From: Rosa chinensis
Lineage: Eukaryota; Streptophyta; Magnoliopsida; Rosales; Rosaceae
Length of the DNA stretch: 64,000 nucleotides
Assembly (NCBI RefSeq): GCF_002994745.2
Contig: NC_037088.1
Coordinates: 57,554,397-57,618,396 of the forward strand
Reading direction: 5' to 3'
The notes under the pieces were generated by a model. The model searched no databases, was not told the DNA's origin, and was given only the letters and a program-made list of their open reading frames with translations. Below, one piece after another: positions 50,477-61,230 of the stretch. Both the position numbers and the translations under genes were made by a program. Numbering within the stretch: the stretch's first letter is position 1; each line of letters starts with the position of its first letter.

Positions 50477-51381
50477 TGCAAGTACATTAGATATTCTGGC
50501 ATGTTTGATTGTGTGCGCTTTATTATTACTTCCATTGATTCGAGGAAAATGAGGAGGGATGTGGTACTGTCTTCATGATTACCTGTGATTCATTTTGCTG
50601 CATGTGCCTGGAAATCGAAGAAAATGAGGCTTAATGACATAATTTCATGTGATTCATACAAACTGCCATGATAACAAGTCATATCATATTATCAAGTGCC
50701 AAACAAAGCCTCTGCTTTCCCTCTACTTCACTGGTATAATTAAATCTTCTGACTCATACAAGACGTGATGAAGTTAGAAATCAATTCAGCTGGGTATGAT
50801 GAACCTCTCAAGCCAAATTGCCTTATACAGGACCAAAGATAACAATAAAAATTAGGGTCATTGACCCAAAGCCCCAAAATGAGGGAAAATTATCCCACTT
50901 ACCCCAGTAAGAGATTTTTGTTCCCACATACACAATTTAACAGGGAATGACCATTTTGCCATCAAACTAATTAAAAAATTACAATAACATCATCAACATC
51001 AAACCCCCTCTCTCTCTCTCTCTTTCTCCTCCCGATCTGAAACTCTCTCTCTCTCCTTTCTCTCTCTCCTCTTGATCTGAAACTCTCTCTCTCTCCAGCA
51101 GGATGCCCATGACGCCGACTTCCGGCGACGGCAACGGCAACTGCGTCTGATCAAATTTCTGTCACCACGCTCTCCGCTCGCGAAACGCCGTCGTTGGACA
51201 TCGATCCCTCCAAGCTCAAGGTCGGTATTCTATTCCGTCCTCATCATCGTCGAGTTTGGCTTCGCGGTGGCGACAATAATGTTGCAGAGCTCCATGACTT
51301 TGGTCTTCAGGACGATTGTTGAGGTACGGCTTGAAGTTTGCGAGCTTCTTGAGGTTTGCGCTGGGAGGGTACTTCTGTGCA

Positions 51382-51441
51382 GGGAAGACTATTTTGTGAA
51401 TAAGCGCCATGTGACTGGAGAGTTCGAGAAGAAATACGAAC
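51382..51441 (+). pseudogene. Captured exon fragment resembling Ran GTPase
   Basis: The translation includes FVNKRHVTGEFEKKYE, close to the conserved TFVKRHLTGEFEKKYE of Ran GTPases just after the P-loop. It follows GGGAAGACTA, which could encode the GKT of the P-loop with a small indel. It stops at a good splice donor (gtaag at 51442), as a genomic exon border would. Embedded in a MULE, it is a transduplicated host fragment without a full GTPase fold. Confidence 0.6.
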
Positions 51442-51762
51442 GTAAGAGATCTTCTCAATCTTCAATTTGTGTATGGGAAATTGATCAGAATATATGTCTT
51501 TTGTATATATGTAGTATAATATAGGTATTTTTGTTTGCGTGTATATATATATCTATGGGAATTTGAATCCTGGGCACCATAGTGTATTTAATTTTGGGTT
51601 TAATTCTGGCTTGTTTACTGGTGGTGCATTATTTGCTGCAATTTTGAGTTTAATCTTGAGCTTTCAGTTATTTTTTCCATTTGTGTGTTAAGCATCTTCA
51701 TAAATTGGAGGTAGTGTTCTAATTTGAAGTTTAATTAACTCTCAATAAAAGTTTTATCAGAG

Positions 51763-52183
51763 GGCAATAGACGCTTATTGGGGACAATAGACGTCTATTG
51801 GGGGGCAATATATGGCTGATAGTTGTCTATTGGGGGGCAATACATGCCTGATAGTCGTCTATTAGGAGGGCAATACATGGTTAATAGACGTCTATTGGGG
51901 GGCAATACATGGTTGATAGACGTCTTTGGCCCCTTTATTTGGGGGCAATAGACGTCTATTGGGGGGCAATACATGGCTGATAGTCGTCTATTGGGGGGCA
52001 ATAGACGTCTATTGGGGGGCAATACATGGCTGATAGTCATCTATTAGGAGGGCAATACATGGTTAATAGACGTCTATTGGGGGGCAATACATGGTTGATA
52101 GACGTCTTTTGCCCCTTTATTGGGGGGCAATAGACGTCTATTGGGGGGCAATACATGGCTGATAGTCGTCTATTGGGGCAAAA
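51763..52183. repeat. Tandem palindrome array (CAATAGACGTCTATTG)
   Basis: More than a dozen units alternate a 16-bp perfect palindrome CAATAGACGTCTATTG with a related ATACATGG(C/T)TGATAG spacer and G-runs. A larger repeat of about 180 bp is also visible ('tattaggagggcaatac' at about 51862 and 52042). A shorter, more decayed set is in the sister MULE at about 2085-2390. Confidence 0.85.
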
Positions 52184-52599
52184 AAATTTCCGGTGGGTGG
52201 TAGCCGGTGATCGGAATCCGGCGACCGGTGACCGCTCACCGGATTCCGGCGAAGTTGGCCGGAATCCAGCGGCCGGTGACCGGAATCCGGCTGCCGGTGA
52301 TCGGACTCCGGCGAAGTCCCCTATGGTTTCTCTCTCTTCCATTCTCTCTCTCTCTCTCTCTCTAAGTAACAAAGGTGAGGGTAAAATGGTATTAAAAAAA
52401 TAATAAAAACAAAAAAAAATCTTAATGGGGTATTAGGGAATACCTCCTTAGAGTGTTTTGGGTAAGAGGGAATTAAAAAAACTTAGTGGGGTAAGTGGGA
52501 AAAAAATCTCTAAAAATGGTGTAAATGGACAAAAACCCTAAAAATTATATATGACAGTGTTCTGAATTCTTTCTTTCCTTTTTGACACAATCCAGAGTA

Positions 52600-52926
52600 G
52601 CGAGTTTAGAGTGATCTGGATTGAGTCATTAAACTCACAACAATGTGCTTGGACTTTTATGGGCTTGATTGAGCTTGGGCCTAAGCCCATAACGCTAACA
52701 TTACAAATCCACAATCTGGAGAAAAGCCCATATCATTACAAATCCCACAACAGTGGAACATTGAAACATTCTTCTTCTGCTTCCTCTTCTTCATCTTTCG
52801 TCAGGAGAAAAGCCAGATTAACGACGCTAATTCGTGATAGCCACCACCGTTATGACTCCAACCACCGGCTTCTACCGCCGTCCGAACCACAACTCCGGCA
52901 GTTGGCCGCCGACTCTTGTCAGGTAA
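52600..52926 (+). other. Promoter and first-exon-like segment, paralogue 1
   Basis: The frame SSASSSSSFVRRKARLTTLI continues to HHRYDSN...LRQLAADS and ends at a possible donor (cag|gtaaag, 52922). A paralogous block lies at about 57030-57360. It contains 'cccataa' and 'acattacaaatccacaa', also found in the second block. I do not recognise the protein. No downstream exon was found, so it is probably a duplicated first exon fragment. Confidence 0.4.
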
Positions 52927-52929
52927 AGT

Positions 52930-54735
52930 AATCATCTTTAGTTGTTCTGCTTTTGTGAAAGGTAATGGTTGAAAAGTATATGTGCAGCTATCAGTTGCTG
53001 TCTATTGGGGGCACTTGTGTCTCTTCGTCTCCTACTCTCTTAGTTTTTTACTAGGGCCCGTTTTAACAATACACATACAGATACGTGTTCCTATATATAC
53101 ATACAGATATAACTTGATACAAACAATATAGAAACTCCCCAGATAAGTACTTGCAATCAATCTCCATTAAAGGATAAGTTATGATCAGGAAAAGGTTACA
53201 TATAGAAGAGTCTTTTTCAGTTTTCTATTGACCATGACATATCTATGTTGCTTATAATTAGGTGTTAATGGACCCTAATACATGCGCTAGGCGTCTTCAG
53301 ATGTTGACAACCTTGTTTGGTAATCAAGTCAACAATTAGATTGACTGCTGGTGTTTTTTTCTTTTTTCTTTTCTTTTGATCGGACCTGCTGTGTTTGTTT
53401 CCTCTACCAACCCATCAGTTTCTGCTTTCAACTGTAAGTTATTAGAATAGGTCAATAGAACAATAGACAATCCATCAAGTTGTGATTCACATTATTAAAC
53501 AAGATTTACAGCCTTCCAGGACATGGAATGTCCAACGTTCATGGTGGAAAAGTTAGCTAACCCTGCCCTCAAGTAAACGCTTTTATGAGATGTTCTTTTA
53601 TGTTTCATTCAAGTTTATCAATTGCCTATTTTTTCTAATACCTTGGTAAGCACCTTTTTATTATAATCAGTATGTTCATGTAATATGACTTGGACTCTGT
53701 CTTGGTAGAGGGCAAACGGTGTGCCAAAGTACTTCCACACACATGGAATCTCAGACCAAAGGCAGTGGTCAAATAGATATAAAGACATGTATAGATTGGT
53801 ATTACTGAATCTCTAAATGTGAATTGTCAAAGCAATTATTGGAAGCTTTGCTTTCATTAAATTAGTTGAAGATGCCAGGGTTTAGATTTTGTATGGAAAA
53901 TGTTAAGGTCTTACTACTTCCATTCCGTGTGCCCTGTTCTCTTTCGAAACTATTTTCAACCAATTCTTCAGTTCAATGTCTGCTTTCAAACTTCTCTTTT
54001 CTAAATTGTAAGATGGTTTGGGAAGACTTACTGTGTTTGGAGGCTTTCATAAAATTCAGTCAAGTCTTTGTCTCTTATCTTTAGACATTGAAAGAGATAG
54101 AATTTATAGCTAATCTAGTGCCACTGGACAGCTTCAGACCGTCAGTCGTAATGCACTAAAGGACTAGATCAACTTCAACTCTTCAAGAAATTTCTACAAA
54201 CTGAATAACTGAGTGAACATAGCTTTGACCATGTAGTTTATCAATCTCTCTCTTTCTCTCTCTAAATTATTGGTAAACTCCATAATCATCGCTCTTGTTC
54301 ATATATTATTTGAGTTATAATCATGCATTTGAATTTTTATATTTTTTAATTTTTAGGAGAACAGGGATTTGCTAAATTCGTTCCAAGTTTCTTTTTGATT
54401 TGTTATATCATCTCATGTTGGATGAAAAGTTGCATGATTGATGCATTTTCTGTTTTCTTCATTCCCAGCTTAATTACTTGAAGAACTGAATCAGCTTTCT
54501 TGATCAAAAGCGATCACCTTGGTAATTTCTTGCTGTTTTGGACGATTTAACTGGTTAGTTAGATGGAAAGATAGGTCAGGTGTTGCGTGAATTGAGTCCA
54601 TGGCTTTCAAGTAGATGAGTCTTGAGCTTCATACTTGTAACCGTTTTTTCTTTCTTGGTTAACAGTTTTTATATCATTTATTTCAACCTTATGAGTTTAA
54701 ATTGCTCACCGTATAATTTCTCAGGGAGAGGTACT
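52930..54735. other. Intergenic DNA upstream of RLCK copy 6
   Basis: No gene recognised up to about 54200. From about 54225 it resembles the leader of the other copies ('cttgaagaactgaatcagct' near 54477), with a W-box TTGACC at 54225-54230. Confidence 0.45.
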
Positions 54736-54973
54736 ATGAGTGGTGGGCTTCGTACAAGCGTGAAGGGGTTCCTTAATGCAAAACGCCTGGCTTTGTCTGC
54801 GGAAACAGATACAGTGCATGAGACGAATGAGACCATCACTCGCAATTTCAGTGCACTCCAAGCTGCTGCTGATTCTGTGGATAAGAAGAATGCACAAGAG
54901 AAGAGCATTGCTTCAACTTCATATGGGCTCAGTATCTATGACGGTAGCTTTCCAATGTTCAACTCTGCTCCAA

Positions 54974-55006
<33 letters not shown>

Positions 55007-56810
55007 CTTTTTTTTAATATGTATAACCAACTTAAACATAGTTTCATGCTCTAACATGTTACAATTTGCTTATTTAAACTCCTTTTGTTGTGCAATTGAA
55101 GGTTCAATGTGTAAAGTTGCAATCTGTCTCAGTGCCTTCAACTCCTCTTTTTCTTATAAATCTTCTGAACTACTTTTGCTCTTACAGATTTTCGTGTTAT
55201 GTCTAGGATTGAATGCTAATAGAAAAATTGTCATCAATTACAGTGCCTTCATCTCCTCGGACACAGAACGAGATCTTGCCAAGAAGATTCTTCTATAATG
55301 AACTGAAAACAGCAACCTGGAACTTTCATCCTGTTAATATGGTGGGTAAAGGTTGTTATGGTCGTGTTTTTAAGGGGTGGATTGATGATAATACATCAGC
55401 ATCTGCCAAACCCGGTACTGGCATGTTAATTGCTGTGAAGACAATTAAAGGAGAAGGTTTACAGGGTCAAAAGGAATGGTTGGTGAGTGTAACTCGGACT
55501 TTGTCTGCTTACATACACTTTCAAAGTTTTGATCTGTCTTGCTGATTTATTTTTGTATCCTGAACCTAGCCTGTTGTTGGAATAGGGGTTTCTTACCTTT
55601 AACCACTTTCGTGGATCCTGCGTATGAAGATTGCCCTCGGTGCTGCCAAGGCTCTAGCATTTATTCATAATAGTGAGGGAAAAGTGATCCATCGGGACTT
55701 CAAAAGTTCTAATATCCTACTGGATTCAGTAAGTGAAACATTCATTAGTGAATCTTATGGCTTCTGAAGAATGCTGGTAAACTTGCTCATACTTCATATT
55801 TTTCATTCAAAATGACAGAACTACAATGCCAAACTCGCTGATTTTGGTTTTGCTAAGGACGGACCAGCAGGTGATAGTAGCCATGTCTCGACAAGGGTGA
55901 TGGGGACATATGGATATGCAGCTCCAGAGTATGTTGCTTCAGGTGAATTAATTTTACAGGATTTTTTTCTTTACTTTTCCACATAAACAAGCAAGAGATC
56001 CTGGCAAAGGAAGAATATGTGTTTATTGAATACCACTTTTTATCTATTTCTAGCAGAAGAATTTTATCTTTCATCATAATGTTCATCTATCATTCTTCAG
56101 TTTAATCCAATTTGGCCTCTTAATACAATAAGCTAAATTCTCTAGTATGTCTCTCAAACCTGCTATTTGGATACGTTATGTACAAGTAAGCTCCCTTCCA
56201 ATATTTTGAACCAACTCTCTAAGAACCTATAAACTTCCCAACTATTTGCTTAACCATGTAAAATGATGTTTGATTTCTTTACCAGAAAGTCACAAATCAT
56301 TATGATCCCTTTTGATAATTCTTTCATTTTCATTTTTTTCTGTGTTTTGAAGGTCATTTAACCAGCAAAAATGATGTGTATGGTTTTGGAGTTGTTATGC
56401 TCGAATTGTTGACAGGAAAACCAGTTCTTGACACCAGCCGGGCAACCAGGGAACAAGATCTAGTTGAATGGGCCAAACCATACCTCGCCAGCAAACCATA
56501 CCTCGCCAGCAAACGCAGAGTTCTTAAAATTTTGGATGCTCGTATTAAAGGCCAGTATTCTGTGGCTGCAGCTCGTAAAGCGGCTAACCTTGCAAATCAA
56601 TGCTTATCAGCAGAACCCGAGTTGAGGCCAAACATGAATGAGGTGGTAAAAGAATTAGAGCAGCTTCAGGAATCAGGTGACATTGAGGGCGCAGGAATCT
56701 CTCATAGCGAGCCTTGCCAATCTCCTTATTCCAATTCAAGCAGTGTCAAATCAAGCTGGAGAAGTTGGATCAGCTTCAGGTCATCTGCTTCTCGCAGCTA
56801 CATAAGATAG
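54736..56810 (+). pseudogene. RLCK copy 6: pseudogene lacking exons 2 and 4
   Basis: Recognisable parts: exon 1 from 54736 ([17 protein letters not shown]...), exon 3 at 55244-55482, exon 5 at 55586-55728, exon 6 at 55819-55942 and exon 7 at 56353-56810. The exon 1 donor is destroyed at about 54977 by a T-run of over 30, and exon 2 is missing. Exon 4 (helix C to hinge) is deleted. Exon 5 has an in-frame TAA (SYL*PLSW) although HRDFKSSN is intact. The glycine loop is GKGCYGRV. Exon 7 carries an 18-bp duplication encoding KPYLAS twice. A leftover exon-3 start ('tcagtgccttcaactcctc') sits at about 55128. No functional kinase is possible. Confidence 0.88.
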
Positions 56811-57029
56811 TCATGCATGCAAATATATGAGTTTTAGTTTAGTTCTCAGGAATTATTCTTGTTTCGATCATGCTGTACTTATAGAGTTCCAGCCAATTTG
56901 AGGAGATTACATTATTCAAAACAAAACTTATTGTATTCGGCCTGATATAGTGCTGCAGTTTTTTTCTTTCTTCTTCTTTCTTTTCTGCCACAATTTAATC
57001 AAGATCCTAACCACATATCTCACAATCTG

Positions 57030-57360
57030 TTATGGGCTTGAGAGACTTGGGGCCTGGGCCCATAAAAGTCCAACATTACAAATCCACACGTCGACGTTTC
57101 AGCGATTCCCTCGCTGCTCTTCTTCTGCTTCATCATCTTCTTCAATTCTTCATTTGAAGAGGCGCCAAAACCAATCATCATGACGATGATGACAGCCAAA
57201 ATAACGACGCTTATTCGGCGCGTGTGCTCCCCCGCGCGTGGCAGCCAACACCATTATCAGTCCAAGCATGAACCTTTCCACCACTCCCGTCGTACAAACC
57301 GGAACTTGCAGCAGTTCGCTGCCGACTATAGTTGCTCTGCTTTTGTTTGCTCAAATTTGA
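57030..57360 (+). other. Promoter and first-exon-like segment, paralogue 2
   Basis: Similar to 52600-52926: CSSASSSSS, KITTLIR and NLQQFAADYS correspond to SSASSSSS, RLTTLIR and LRQLAADS. A frame break after the Ser-run indicates decay. It precedes the truncated RLCK copy 7 and may have replaced that copy's first four exons. Confidence 0.4.
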
Positions 57361-57454
57361 AATATGTACGTGTGCCCCCAATCAAATGTGATCACAGTTT
57401 TATCACACCCAAATGACCCAATCAATTCAAAAACCCAGTTTTTCAGTTCACCCA

Positions 57455-58520
57455 ACTTTCGTGGATCCTGTGCATGAAGATTGCCCTTGGTGCTGCCAAA
57501 TCTCTAGCATTTATTCATAATAGTGAGGGAAAAGTGATCCATCGGGACGTCAAAAGCTCTAATATCTTGCTTGATTCAGTAAGTGAAACATTTAGCTATT
57601 GAATATTATTGCTTTTAGAAGATTTCTGGTAGACTTACTGAGGCTTCATTCTCTTTTCATTCAAAACAACCAGACCTACAATGCCAAACTCTCTGATTTT
57701 GGTTTGGCAAAGGATGGACCAGCTGGTGTTAAAAGCCATGTCTTAACAAGGGTGGTGGGGCACATGGGTATGGAGTTCCTGAGTATATTTCTACAGGTTT
57801 TTTTTTTTTTTTGGAATTCTTTGCTTTTATCCCAGTCCTGGCTGTTTACCATATTCATGTTCCTTACATCATGTGAATTTTTATGCTGTAGTTTGTATCA
57901 CTGAAATTAGAATTCTAACTTCACTTCCAATATCTAGGTGATAAAATATGTTCTGGAACAAAAAATTCATATATTTCCTAGTCCTTTTTATGTTCCATCT
58001 TTCTTTTCAAGACATTATTTAATAATTCCTACTACATGCAAACTGCTACTGACTTTGTTTACCAGAAAGTAGAAACAAATTATTATGCCTGCTTCCTTCC
58101 GATTATTGTTTCATTTTCACTTTTTTGTTTATGTTGAAGGACATTTAACCTGCAAGAGTGATGTATATGGTTTTGGAGTTGTTATGCTTGAAATGTTGTC
58201 CGGAAGACGAGTTCTGGATAATAGCAGACCACCCAGGGAACACAATTTAGTCGAATGGGCCAAACCTTACCTTACCTCTCAAAATTTTTGGTGCTCGTAT
58301 TGAAGGCCAGTACTCTGTGGCAGGAGCTCTCAAAGCAGCTAACCTTGCAAATCGATGCATATCAGCAGAACCCGAGTTTAGGCCAAAGATGAATGAGGTG
58401 GTCACAGCATTAGAGCAGCTTCAGGAATCTGGTGACATGGAGGATTCGGGAATCTCCCAAAATGAGCCTCGCCAAAATCCTTGTGCTAATTCAAGCAATC
58501 GCAGGAGAAGTACAAGTTGA
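57455..58520 (+). pseudogene. RLCK copy 7: 5'-truncated kinase fragment
   Basis: Only the C-lobe exons remain: part of exon 5 (about 57455-57578, HRDVKSSN intact), exon 6 (57674-57796) and exon 7 (58140-58520). Exon 6 has a 1-nt deletion after VVG, so the GTYGYAAPE segment is out of frame. Exon 7 has a small deletion (about 17 nt) after WAKPYLTS that shifts frame. The rest (GQYSVAGALKAANLANRC...) is readable in another frame. No N-lobe or N-terminal module lies upstream. Sequence is closest to copy 6. Confidence 0.88.
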
Positions 58521-58951
58521 ATCAGCTTCAAGCCATGTGCTTCCCGCAGCTATATATACATAAGAATATAGGATGTTCATGCATGCTTTATCATTAATTT
58601 CATTGATTTAAAGGAAAGTGGGATTCAGGAGGTGGAAAAAAATAAAAACTATAACTGGAAGCAAGGGGGATATATCATTCTTCAAAACTGTATGTTGTAA
58701 TATTTACTGCAACAGTTGATTACTATAGAGATGTTGTGTTACTTGAGTCTGAAGCGTATACTTGAGCCTGAAGAACAAAAAATATGGAGTTTCAGACGAT
58801 TCTAATTAAAATTAATCAGAAGAATTGTGACAAATTAATCATCAGATGTCACATATTGAAGACTTGATCGTGCTTGTACAGCTATGAGCCATCCCAGGCT
58901 CCCAGCTGTTAGCCTTTAATAATTAGTAGAAATACTTTATAACAGTTCTTT

Positions 58952-58967
58952 GGTCAACATCTTGACC
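58952..58967. promoter_or_regulatory. Paired W-boxes upstream of RLCK copy 8
   Basis: GGTCAA (58952-58957) and TTGACC (58962-58967) form two oppositely oriented W-box cores within 16 bp. They lie just upstream of the leader-like 'ctctgtctttttctggc' of copy 8. Confidence 0.4.
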
Positions 58968-59508
58968 TCTTTGCCCTTCGCTAACCAAGAGCTCTGTCTT
59001 TTTCTGGCTCTATAGTGTACCTGTGAATGTCCTAGCTACATTCCTAATCATCCCTTGTGAGACTTCTTTCCATTCATCAGCCTTTTACCCCCTTTACGTT
59101 TTATTATATCATCTCATCCTTGATTTAATTTTGCTAACTGCAGAGTTCTTTGTTGTCTTCATTTCCAGGTTACTTGAAGAATTGGAGCTTCAGTATTCAG
59201 TTGTTTACTCAGATCAGAAGTAGTAACTTGGTAAATTCTCTTCTCGTGGTACATATGCCCCAGTATTTAGATGTTAACACTGGGTCAAATTGAATGGGTT
59301 GAAGGGGTTATGATTGAATTCAGTGCATAGTTTTTGAAGTAGATGAGTCTTGAGATTTATAGCCTTTTAAGTTTATTTGGTTAACAGGTCTATGCAGCCT
59401 TTATTACAAGCTTCTAATACTGTTTATTTCCTACTGGGTACTGTTATTACTTCAATTTTCTGATGGATTTGTTTTGTTGGTTAATGATATTGTTTCTCAG
59501 CTAAGACT

Positions 59509-60738
59509 ATGAGTGGGGGATTTGCACAAGCGTGAAGGGGTACCTTAATGCTCAACGAGCCAGTTTGGCAGTAGACCCAGTGCATGAAAATGTGACCATC
59601 AACAGCAATATCACCACCGCCCAAGATCCAGTTGAGGAGATGACAATGGATTCAACTACAAATGGGCTCAGTATCTGTGATGGTAACATTCCTTGCTTCC
59701 CAATTTTGAGCTCTACTGCAAAGGTACTCAAACCAAATCAAATTCTGTTTTATATGTATGTGTATGCCATGTTCCAGCTATCCTTGATTTAATAGTAGGA
59801 TCAGTGACAAGAGAAAGCCAAAGCGCCCAAAGCCAAATTAGATTGAGAGTCGGTAACAGTGAATGAGTCTGCTGAAGAATGGTTCTTGTATATCAGCTAA
59901 CAGATACTGTGTAAACAATCAGAGAAAATAACAATATCAGTAAATCTATTGTCAGATAGGTTTATCAGATAGGAACAGTTAATAAACAACATGGTTGATG
60001 CCTTAATTAAGAACCAATTGGTTCTCTTTGTAGTCAAAATTCAATCATTTACTGAATTCTAGCTCCAAAATAAATTGTGTACGAGCTAGGATAGGATCCC
60101 TTGTGCTATTACCTAAATTTGGGGCTGTAAGAACTTCACATAATAGATAGCTTCCTCATACATTGTGCTCATATTAATCTACACTCCAGACAGCTAGTTA
60201 ATTAGTTTCAGAGCTTTGAATGCAACTAGCTAACGCATACTGCATGTCTACCTTTGTTCCATCTGGGAGGTTATGCAGAACTCTCAGAGTCTCGAGCTCT
60301 ATCTCTCTCTGTTTTTTTTGTCCCTTCTGTTTCTTTTCTGCAAGCCAAAAGGATAAAAAATTTAGTTGATTTCACGTATCTATTAGACAACAAATCTTTC
60401 CACAAGGTCAAGTCAAAAAGTTTATATATATATATATATATATATAGGAGATCAGAAAAAAGAAGAAGCTTCTTTTGGAAGTGTGTTTACATTACTGCAT
60501 CCTATAGTATTCTTCATAAATAGGCCTAGAGGCTTCCTTTAATCCAACTTGGCAAATGTTTCGATCGCTGAAGTCTTGTTCTCCAATTGTTAGTTAAAGA
60601 GCTTTCTTTATAACACTTCTGTGTTTGTGAGACTTGAACTTTGCAGCAGAACTCTAATCTTCTACTAATTAATTGTGTTCATGGACCTGCAGAACTTGGC
60701 TTCATATGGAACTAGAAGTGCTGAGAGTCTGCCTCAAG
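59509..60738 (+). pseudogene. RLCK copy 8: N-terminal exons only, frameshifted
   Basis: Exon 1 (59509-59723) begins ATGAGTGGGGGA, but a 1-nt deletion within the LRTS-coding part puts the frame into a stop (MSGGFAQA*). After it, TSVKGYLNAQR...[14 protein letters not shown] is readable. Exon 2 (60693-60738) encodes NLASYGTRSAESLPQG and is 46 nt, two codons shorter than in the other copies. The intron after exon 2 is interrupted at about 60860, and the next kinase sequence belongs to the copy-1-type duplicate at 61231. Confidence 0.8.
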
Positions 60739-60859
60739 GTACTTGGGCAGTTCATCAAATATTTTCTGTGGCATTATGTTCAAAGTTCTTAGATGCTGAA
60801 GTTGCTTCTTTCTCCTTTCATACATATATATGTAGGGATATCAAAAAGTTTACGAGATT

Positions 60860-61230
60860 TTTTAAACCACAGTGATGCAGGACCAATATGTAAACTGTAG
60901 AATTAAGGATGCTGTAGAACTATTCTGCAGTAGACTTAGAAAACAGAAAAATAACTACTGGAGTCACACCAGTAGGTTCTAGGAGTCACACCTAGGTGGG
61001 GGGTTGAGTCACACAACCAAGGATAGCAAATGCTCTCAATTTTATTAATCTTCAATCTGAAAATGAAAGACTACAAAGTCCTCTATATATAGGGAGGCTT
61101 AGAGAATTCTAGAATAACTAGGAATATCCCTATGCTTTAAAGAATCCTAAAGAAATAATCCTAATAATAAAAGTCTAGATTTATTTGAACTACTTTCCAA
61201 ATCCTGACTTAAAATATTGGGTTTTTGTAC
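60860..61230. mobile_element. Unclassified insertion at the copy 8 / copy 9 junction
   Basis: Intron homology with copy 3 stops near 'gatatcaaaaag' (about 60848), and homology to copy 1 begins abruptly at 61231 (aggatcaaag). The 370 bp between includes 'ctctatatataggg' and repeated 'gagtcacac'. This looks like an LTR fragment, but no paired ends were found. Confidence 0.35.

Larger units (their letters stand above)
50855..52538. mobile_element. Non-autonomous Mutator-like element (gene-capturing, copy 2, inverted)
   Basis: Perfect 9-bp target duplications TAAAAATTA (50846-50854 and 52539-52547) flank termini GGGTCATTGACC and GGACAAAAACCC, which are imperfect inverted repeats. It belongs to the same family as 1797-3281 but lies in the opposite orientation. 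It shares 'cttaatggggtatta', 'gaagtcccctatggtttc' and the CAATAGACGTCTATTG repeat. No transposase. It carries a Ran-like exon piece (51382-51441), a GC-rich stretch of unknown origin (about 51100-51230), and a tandem palindrome array. Confidence 0.85.

Noticed and set aside
51795..52372. Minus-strand frames with repeated CPPNRRL motifs
   Set aside because: They are translations of the palindrome array and adjacent GC-rich repeats, with no start context or conserved domain.
60420..60448. AT microsatellite (also at 19807-19831; GT run near 38503)
   Set aside because: Ordinary simple repeats with no sign of function.
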